Notes under the pieces: model-generated
Databases searched by the model: none
What the model saw: only the letters and a program-made list of their open reading frames with translations
What the model was told of the DNA's origin: nothing
From: Bacteroidia bacterium
GTDB lineage: Bacteria > Bacteroidota > Bacteroidia > NS11-12g > UBA955
Direction: 5' to 3'
DNA: 64,000 bases
Assembly (NCBI GenBank): GCA_023653095.1
Contig: JAMNXP010000001.1
Location: 1-64,000, forward strand
Part shown: positions 58,303 to 64,000 of the stretch, piece after piece
Layout: each line of letters begins with the position of its first letter
Numbering within the stretch: the stretch's first letter is position 1
Made by a program: the position numbers and the translations under genes

Positions 58303-60453
58303 ATGAAAAATTATTTCACTTTTTTAGGCATTTTAATAGTTGTATTAAGTACTGCCCAGGCGCAATCAGACACAACAAAGATTGAATCAATTACACCAGT
58401 AGAGATTATTGGAAATAGTGGGTCTTTGATAGTTGACACCTCTTTCACAGTATCTAAAACCAGCGTTTCTTTTATCGATGAAATTCAGGTTGCTAGTAAG
58501 GTAAATCAAGAAGTAATCAAGCAACAAGTCATCACAGAATTAAAAGGGTTATTAGATAATGTTACTGGTGTTAATCGTTTATGGGAATCCACTGGTCGAA
58601 TTGGTGATGGCGCATCTTATTATTCAATGAGGGGATTTTCTGTTCAACCTACAATGATAAATGGAATGCCTGCGTTATCTCAAACTATCATTGATCCTGC
58701 TAATATTGAATCAATTGATGTTATAAAAGGGCCATCCGGAAGTTTATATGGAGCTGCGGTTACAAGTTATGGTGGTCTGATAAACATAAATACTAAGAAG
58801 GCATATTCGCATTTTGGAGGAGATATTACTTATATCACAGGCGCTTTTGGATTGAATAGAATTCAGTCCGATATCAATATTCCTTTGAGCAATAAAACTT
58901 CTATAAGAATTAATTCTGCAATTCATAAACAAGGTAGCTTTCAAGATGCAGGATTTAATCAATACACTTTTATTGCGCCATCAGTAAGGGTAAAGGCTTC
59001 AAAGAGGTTGACGTTTTTCATTAATGCGGAATTTAAAAACGGTGAAGGAGCAAATGCTCCTATGATTTTTTTAAACAGGTATGCTCCCTTATCATTCACA
59101 AATATTTCGTTATTTGACAGTATTTACGGTCGTTCATTTACTTCCAACGATTTAACGATTAGGAATGAATCTTACAACCTTCAAGCCCAAGCTTGGTTTG
59201 ATTTGGGAAAAAATTGGAAAACACAGACAGTATTATCTCGTACTTCATCAAAATCAATTGGATTTTACCATTATTTGTGGGATGTAAGCAACGGAAATGA
59301 CTTCACGCGATATATTTCGAGAATTGCCGGTGAAACTCAAGGAACAGGTGTTCAACAAAATATTTCTGGTTCGTTTGATCTACTGAGATTCAAAAATAAG
59401 GTATTGATTGGGTTAGATTACTTTGAAAGAAATATTTCAAATTTCGGGTCTCCGTGGATTTCAAATGGAAAAGTATCATTAAAGAATCAAACGGATTCTG
59501 GTAATTTGAGTCAAGCTTTTATAAATGAAGCAACTTCTAATGCCCATCCTTCGTTGTCTTTTGTAAGATTAGTAAATAAATCATTGTATTTTAATGATAT
59601 AATCAATATAAATAAATCAATGTCATTGTCACTTGGTGTAAGAGTTGATAATTTTTCAGGTAAACCTACTGCCTGGTCAACAGTAGATTTGAAAAGTCAA
59701 ACTACTGTATCTCCGCGTTTGGGTTTGGTTATTAAACCAATTGGAGAATCATTTGCAATTTTTGGGAATTATTTAAATGGCTTCAATTACCTCGACCCAG
59801 CAACCGTTTCAAATATCGATGGAAGTAATCCATATTTAAAAGTATTTGAACCTGAAAAAGCCAATCAATGGGAAACCGGTCTAAAATGGACAGGCTTCAA
59901 AAATAATATCCAATTCATTGCAAGTTATTACCAAATAAATGTAATTAATATGGTAATGTCTGACGCCTTAAATCCCAATGATTTCAATCAAGGTGGTAGT
60001 GTTCTAAGCAAGGGAATAGAGTTTAGTCTATCTGGAAATATTACCTCTAATGTTAAATTTATTGGTGGTTTTTCTCATAACAACTCAAAGGTAACAAATG
60101 ATGCTCCAAACGCAGGTTATTTGGGTTTGAGGCCTGAAAGTTCTGGCCCAGCTAATATGGCAAATGCTTGGGTTCTATACAGGTTACCTATTAACGGTTT
60201 GTTTGATGGATTTTCATTGGGTGCTGGACTTAATTATACCGGAGAACATTTAACTTTAAACAGGTCAACTTCTGGAACCTTTACTCTTCCATCATATACC
60301 ATTTATAATGCAAGTATTAATTGGGAAAATGAAATTATCGGTTTGGTACTAAGAGCGAATAATTTATTGGATGTAAAGTATTATACAGGTTGGTCTACAG
60401 TTTCGCCTCAAGCTCCGAGATATATTTCTTTGTCAATAAGATGCAAATTCTAA
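58303..60453 (+). CDS. TonB-dependent siderophore receptor
   Basis: 716 residues from ATG 58303 with a signal peptide (MKNYFTFLGILIVVLSTAQA). Plug: ELKGLLDNVTGVNRLWE, SYYSMRGFSVQPTMINGMPA, IESIDVIKGPSGSLYGAAVT. Barrel to the C-terminal aromatic (SIRCKF). There is no N-terminal CarboxypepD_reg domain, which points to a siderophore/haem-type receptor rather than a SusC-type. Preceded by an AraC regulator and overlapped by a PepSY protein, the common iron-uptake arrangement. Its ferri-siderophore is unknown and no synthesis genes are near. Confidence 0.92.
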   Translation: MKNYFTFLGILIVVLSTAQAQSDTTKIESITPVEIIGNSGSLIVDTSFTVSKTSVSFIDEIQVASKVNQEVIKQQVITELKGLLDNVTGVNRLWESTGRIGDGASYYSMRGFSVQPTMINGMPALSQTIIDPANIESIDVIKGPSGSLYGAAVTSYGGLININTKKAYSHFGGDITYITGAFGLNRIQSDINIPLSNKTSIRINSAIHKQGSFQDAGFNQYTFIAPSVRVKASKRLTFFINAEFKNGEGANAPMIFLNRYAPLSFTNISLFDSIYGRSFTSNDLTIRNESYNLQAQAWFDLGKNWKTQTVLSRTSSKSIGFYHYLWDVSNGNDFTRYISRIAGETQGTGVQQNISGSFDLLRFKNKVLIGLDYFERNISNFGSPWISNGKVSLKNQTDSGNLSQAFINEATSNAHPSLSFVRLVNKSLYFNDIININKSMSLSLGVRVDNFSGKPTAWSTVDLKSQTTVSPRLGLVIKPIGESFAIFGNYLNGFNYLDPATVSNIDGSNPYLKVFEPEKANQWETGLKWTGFKNNIQFIASYYQINVINMVMSDALNPNDFNQGGSVLSKGIEFSLSGNITSNVKFIGGFSHNNSKVTNDAPNAGYLGLRPESSGPANMANAWVLYRLPINGLFDGFSLGAGLNYTGEHLTLNRSTSGTFTLPSYTIYNASINWENEIIGLVLRANNLLDVKYYTGWSTVSPQAPRYISLSIRCKF

Positions 60454-61586
60454 ATAATAGAGTTAAAAGAATACTCAGAAAAATTCACAGTTGGCTCGGA
60501 TTATTATCTGGGCTAATCGTGTTTATTATGGCCGTAACTGGAACACTCTATGCCTTTGAATTTGAGATTAGAGAATCGTTATATCTTCATAAACTGAAAC
60601 TTCAATCATCAAATAGTAAATATACTATAGTTGAAAAAAAACTACCGCCTTCAAAAATTTGGCAAAAAGGAACCCATTCATATCCCAACAAAGTAATTCA
60701 TGCAGTTAGAATTTATGCAGATAATAGGCCAAGCGAAGTGATTTATTACAATAATGAAGGTGTCAATAAATACTACATCCGGTTACTGTTGAATCCATAC
60801 TCTGGTAATATTATCCAATTTGTTGACATGAACACTGGCTTTTTTGCTTGGATACTCCGTGGACATATGTATTTGTGGTTGCCTGAAAAATATGGTCGAA
60901 AATTCATTGGATATTTTACAGTGATTTTTTTGGTAACAGCAATGGTTGGTCTTTTTCTGTGGTTACCATCGCAGTTGAGGTTTTTAAAAAAACAACTCAC
61001 ATTTTCTTGGTCAAATAAAATGAAATGGAAACGTAAAAATGCCGATACACATAAAATTGTAGGATTTTATATGCTTTTACCCATCTGTATTTTCTGCATA
61101 ACAGGATTATTCTGGAGTTTTGACCTATTTGCCGAGAAATACTACCAAATGATGGGAGGGAAGGTGCCAATTTACATTGAACCTGAGGCTAATTCCCAAA
61201 AGTTCACTCTAAAAAATCTTGATGAAATTTATTATCGATATTACATTCGATATTTTAATAAAGGTTATTTAGATTTTCATGCTCCCACTAATTCAAATAA
61301 AGCCATTGAAATTGCCTGGAATCCTAATTTAAATAACTTTTTTAAAACTCGATATCGATTTTTTGACCCAAATAATAAGAGAGAATTTAAAATAAATTCT
61401 GTGTATAGCTCTCGTGAAAATCTCAATGTGGCTGAATTTTTGGTAAAATCCAACTATGATATTCATACAGGTGGTGTTTTCGGTGTTTGGGGAAAATTAC
61501 TCATGTTTATTTTTTCCTTGTTGATTGGATCTTTACCCATTACTGGGTTATTGTTTTATTTGGGTCGTAAAAAATACTTAACATAA
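60441..61586 (+). CDS. PepSY-associated membrane protein (ferric-siderophore reductase-like)
   Basis: 381 residues from ATG 60441, overlapping the receptor gene by 13 bp. Four helices: LRKIHSWLGLLSGLIVFIMA (with the conserved His of KxHxW), AWILRGHMYLWLPE near the second, and HKIVGFYMLLPICIFCITGL with YDIHTGGVFGVWGKLLMFIF later. This is the PepSY-TM family (FoxB/PiuB-like), thought to reduce ferric siderophores in the inner membrane. Co-transcribed with the receptor. Its 3' end overlaps the convergent crtY-blh fusion by 31 bp. Confidence 0.88.
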   Translation: MQILNNRVKRILRKIHSWLGLLSGLIVFIMAVTGTLYAFEFEIRESLYLHKLKLQSSNSKYTIVEKKLPPSKIWQKGTHSYPNKVIHAVRIYADNRPSEVIYYNNEGVNKYYIRLLLNPYSGNIIQFVDMNTGFFAWILRGHMYLWLPEKYGRKFIGYFTVIFLVTAMVGLFLWLPSQLRFLKKQLTFSWSNKMKWKRKNADTHKIVGFYMLLPICIFCITGLFWSFDLFAEKYYQMMGGKVPIYIEPEANSQKFTLKNLDEIYYRYYIRYFNKGYLDFHAPTNSNKAIEIAWNPNLNNFFKTRYRFFDPNNKREFKINSVYSSRENLNVAEFLVKSNYDIHTGGVFGVWGKLLMFIFSLLIGSLPITGLLFYLGRKKYLT

Positions 61587-63499
61587 AATACATGCATAGC
61601 AAATACATGAGGAAAACTGATACATGATAAGAAAATGAAAAAGATTCCAATCATTCCATCGGTTTTCCAAACGTCGAAGCAGTAAAATCCCCCGAGAAAC
61701 AAAAAAGCGCCCATAGAAAAGGGCATTGCTTTCAACCACAATTTAGAAACCGGTTCCTTGTGATTTCTAATGATATCAACTGAACTATTAAAGCTGTGAT
61801 TGAATATGAAAAATAATCCGAATGCGCTCAACAATGGTAAAAAAAGGCTAAACGGAAGCCATAATACTTCCCAAAGTCTGTGTATGCCTCTAGAAAGTTG
61901 AGCCGATAAAAAGATACCTCCAGAAAATATCAAAGCCCACTGAAAGTTGATGAAATCAATGTCTACAGACATTTCAAGCAAGATGTTTTTAAGCTCCAAT
62001 GGGTGAGCAAACAAAATGCATCCAAGCAGTGAAAGTCCCCAGAGAAAACTGTTCAATGAAAGTTTTTTGAATTCAGCTTCGCCGAAATGCCAAGCAGAAT
62101 ATAGAATGAAAAGCAATAGACCTAGATAGGCATTCACAAACCAAACCAATCCCATAAGTGCCATTTTGAATAAATAATTCACAATGAAGGACGGCTTGAT
62201 TTTAGAATCTAGCTGTTTCGATTCCAGAAGATGATCTACAGCTCCGTGAGGAATTCCCACCAAGATCAATCCCAATACTAGTATTCCATTTGAAATGAAA
62301 ACTAGGTTCAGAGCGTCTAAAATGAAGAAGGAGATTGTCAGAATCAGGGGCAGTAACTTTAAAATAGGGAGTCTGTGAAAAGTATCAGAAATGGCAGCTT
62401 TTAAGAAGGGAGCAAGGGGTAAGGAGCCCAAAATTCTTAACTCGTTCAATCCGCTAGATTCTTCGCGCAGAAATTCAATGACTCTTGACAGAGGATTTTT
62501 TTGAAACAAGGCTTCGAAAATCTTTTTTCCGAAGGATGGGTTGTTTTCAAGAATTTTCAGCAATATTCTATCGTAAAACTTGAATCTATTTGGGGAATTG
62601 ATGGTTTTGGTGGATGTTATGTGCTGAAGGGAGTTCGAAATTTCTACGGCGTGTTTACAACTTTTTAAGAAGGAATAGCCCGTACTTGGTTTGATATTTC
62701 CAGCCCGAGCACCCGTAAGAATGTGATTTTGTGAAGTTTCATGATGACTGATTTGAGCTGTAGACATCGGAATTTTGCCCTGCTCTGTCGAAATAATTTG
62801 GAATTCTCCGAATCGCTTAAGAATTTCTTTCTTTAAAAGTTCTTCTGCTAATGGAATGTTTATGGATTCTGAGTGAAAAGAAGTGACTTCCACCAGAGCA
62901 TTCTTTTGATCAAACGGAAGAATGTACAAAAAGAGGGTAGAATTGCCTTGTTCAATGGAGAAGTCCATCATAACAAAAGTGTCAGGATCAAATGCATCAG
63001 CTTTAGTTGTAATATTCCATCCTAAAAAACTCTGAATCAAGTGTGATTCATTCTTTTTGCAATCATTGAACTTTGGTGGCCGACTATCAAAAATGGTGGC
63101 CTTGTGCAATTCTACGAGCAACTCATCTGTGGCCACCTCTTTGATGTAAGTCACATCAAAATTCACTATCTCCTGGCGTGTGAAGTTATAGAGATCAATT
63201 CCAGATATGTGGAAGTATTTGTATGGGTCAATAGCCTCAGTAATTCGCTCACCCGCACTAGCGTTCTTCCAAGATTTAGAAATTAAATCTTCTAAATGGT
63301 ATTTTGTGATTTCCGATTCTAGAGCCCAAAAACAAAAGGTTCGATCATTTTCTGTTTTATTGTTGGGCTCAATGATGGCAATTTTCTTGTCATGGAGAAG
63401 GCCGTTTCGCTTCAATTCAAAAAAAAGCAGGGAATTAGCAGCTCCCATTCCAACGAAAACCAAATCAAATTCAGAATATGTTAAGTTTTTGGTTTTCAT
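61556..63499 (-). CDS. Fusion: lycopene beta-cyclase (CrtY) plus Brp/Blh beta-carotene 15,15'-dioxygenase
   Basis: 647 residues without an internal stop. Residues 1-~375 are a CrtY-type lycopene cyclase: FDLVFVGMGAANSLLFFELK (FAD-binding), TFCFW, FDSRPPKF, IQSFLGW, ARAGNIKPSTGYSFLKS. Residues ~378-647 are a polytopic Brp/Blh oxygenase: IPHGAVDHLLE (His418, His423), YSAWHFGEAEF (His471), FNHSF (His568), FPHVFAMH (His631, His636), the histidines expected to bind iron. The product would cyclise lycopene to beta-carotene and cleave it to retinal in one membrane-bound chain. In Bacteroidota crtY and blh are usually separate genes near a rhodopsin gene; none is visible within this window. Confidence 0.9.
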   Translation of the reverse strand: MKTKNLTYSEFDLVFVGMGAANSLLFFELKRNGLLHDKKIAIIEPNNKTENDRTFCFWALESEITKYHLEDLISKSWKNASAGERITEAIDPYKYFHISGIDLYNFTRQEIVNFDVTYIKEVATDELLVELHKATIFDSRPPKFNDCKKNESHLIQSFLGWNITTKADAFDPDTFVMMDFSIEQGNSTLFLYILPFDQKNALVEVTSFHSESINIPLAEELLKKEILKRFGEFQIISTEQGKIPMSTAQISHHETSQNHILTGARAGNIKPSTGYSFLKSCKHAVEISNSLQHITSTKTINSPNRFKFYDRILLKILENNPSFGKKIFEALFQKNPLSRVIEFLREESSGLNELRILGSLPLAPFLKAAISDTFHRLPILKLLPLILTISFFILDALNLVFISNGILVLGLILVGIPHGAVDHLLESKQLDSKIKPSFIVNYLFKMALMGLVWFVNAYLGLLLFILYSAWHFGEAEFKKLSLNSFLWGLSLLGCILFAHPLELKNILLEMSVDIDFINFQWALIFSGGIFLSAQLSRGIHRLWEVLWLPFSLFLPLLSAFGLFFIFNHSFNSSVDIIRNHKEPVSKLWLKAMPFSMGAFLFLGGFYCFDVWKTDGMIGIFFIFLSCISFPHVFAMHVFYVKYFLRPK

Positions 63500-63528
63500 T
63501 TAGTTTAATTAACCATTTACCAAAGAAA

Positions 63529-63560
63529 TTTGTTTTACTTCAGAGTCGCGGCTAAATTTG
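63529..63560 (+). promoter_or_regulatory. Promoter of the 63567 gene, leaderless arrangement
   Basis: TTTG (63529-63532), 20 bp, TAAATTTG (63553-63560), 6 nt before ATG 63567: full consensus directly in front of the start codon. Confidence 0.75.
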
Positions 63561-63566
63561 TTCACC

Positions 63567-64000
63567 ATGAAAAAAATAATCCCACTCTTTCTTTTTCTCT
63601 TTGGCTCAACATCATTGGCTTTTGCCCAAGGGGTATCAGGTGCTGAATTTATTTCAGACTACTCAAACCTTAAGGGTCAAATGGTTGTAATTAAAGGGGT
63701 TACTGGCAAGGTTATTCCTTCAGCACCCAAAACTCTAGGTTCTAAAGCAAAATCAGTTGCAGCTAACAAAAAGGCTCCTTCAGCTAACGGACCAGTATCT
63801 GCAGGTTCACCATCTTCGGTAAATGTTGCAAACGGTTCAACATCAACAAATAAAAACAACTCTTCAGCGGTGGCAAATAACAACACCACAACTCCATGCA
63901 ATATCAAATCTGGATCTCACAAAGTAGAATTAGATTTCGCAAAAGGAAAAAACTGCGGTTGTTTTCAAATTGGCGGTGAAATGATGCAGCCAATGAACGA
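63567..64000 (+). CDS. Exported protein, N-terminal part (3' end outside window)
   Basis: At least 144 codons, open at the window edge. Signal peptide MKKIIPLFLFLFGSTSLAFA. The mature start (GVSGAEFISDYSNLKGQMVV) is followed by a low-complexity Ser/Ala/Asn/Lys-rich linker of ~55 residues (SAPKTLGSKAKSVAANKKAP, NNSSAVANNNTTT), and then a Cys-containing part (TPCNIKSGSHKVELDF, NCGCFQIGG). No family recognised from the visible part. Divergent from crtY-blh with 67 bp between the start codons. Confidence 0.8.
   Translation, partial: MKKIIPLFLFLFGSTSLAFAQGVSGAEFISDYSNLKGQMVVIKGVTGKVIPSAPKTLGSKAKSVAANKKAPSANGPVSAGSPSSVNVANGSTSTNKNNSSAVANNNTTTPCNIKSGSHKVELDFAKGKNCGCFQIGGEMMQPMN

Overview
The window reads as a chromosomal segment of a Bacteroidota bacterium, most likely a Flavobacteriales relative. 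Several independent signs agree: type IX secretion (T9SS) type-B C-terminal sorting domains on very large exported proteins, an ExbB-ExbD-ExbD-TonB operon with TonB-dependent receptors, the Bacteroidota-restricted small protein DUF4295 next to rpmB-rpmG, bacillithiol synthesis (bshC), and many promoters of the TTTG/TAnnTTTG type with 19-20 bp spacers. No origin, phage, insertion sequence or CRISPR array was seen.

Layout. 1-7.5 kb: two very similar T9SS giant-protein genes (the first cut by the window edge) around a small exported protein. 7.5-8.6 kb: a gene-poor island with a decayed RecG/Fic-like gene, 22-bp direct repeats, a promoter-hairpin-terminator unit that looks like a small RNA, and a heptanucleotide repeat array. 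8.6-17.6 kb: lipoprotein esterase, prfB (programmed frameshift), a light-linked cluster (photolyase, TIGR01777 epimerase, divergent CarH/LitR-like B12-type MerR regulator), an FAD oxidoreductase, envelope genes and a GT39 glycosyltransferase. 17.6-26.2 kb: rplS, two ECF sigma/putative anti-sigma operons, and the TonB energising complex. 26.2-41.3 kb: housekeeping genes (ABC ATPase, LysM protein, O-antigen ligase, L28-L33-DUF4295, ftsY, rimO, bshC, SulP plus beta-carbonic anhydrase, terC, miaA) and a TonB-dependent receptor.

41.3-45.1 kb: six tandem, related small lipoprotein genes with two C-terminal membrane helices, bracketed by heptanucleotide arrays. 45.1-51.4 kb: mutS, an in-frame fusion of an RNA methyltransferase with a thioredoxin-like lipoprotein, a haem/copper monooxygenase-like lipoprotein, a GNAT protein and tRNA-Lys. 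51.6-64 kb: a DUF4143 ATPase with a palindromic upstream site, a dicarboxylate symporter, small exported or membrane proteins, a pirin, an AraC-regulated siderophore receptor with PepSY protein, and a single gene fusing lycopene beta-cyclase to a Brp/Blh beta-carotene dioxygenase, which would make retinal from lycopene.

The points most worth following are the CrtY-Blh fusion, the unassigned small RNA at about 8334-8418, the dispersed heptanucleotide repeat family (six loci; it encodes gene 3' ends and 7-residue periodic linkers), the six-gene lipoprotein array, the CarH-like regulator beside photolyase, and a recurring arrangement in which the promoter -7 box lies only 3-6 nt before the ATG, implying leaderless mRNAs.
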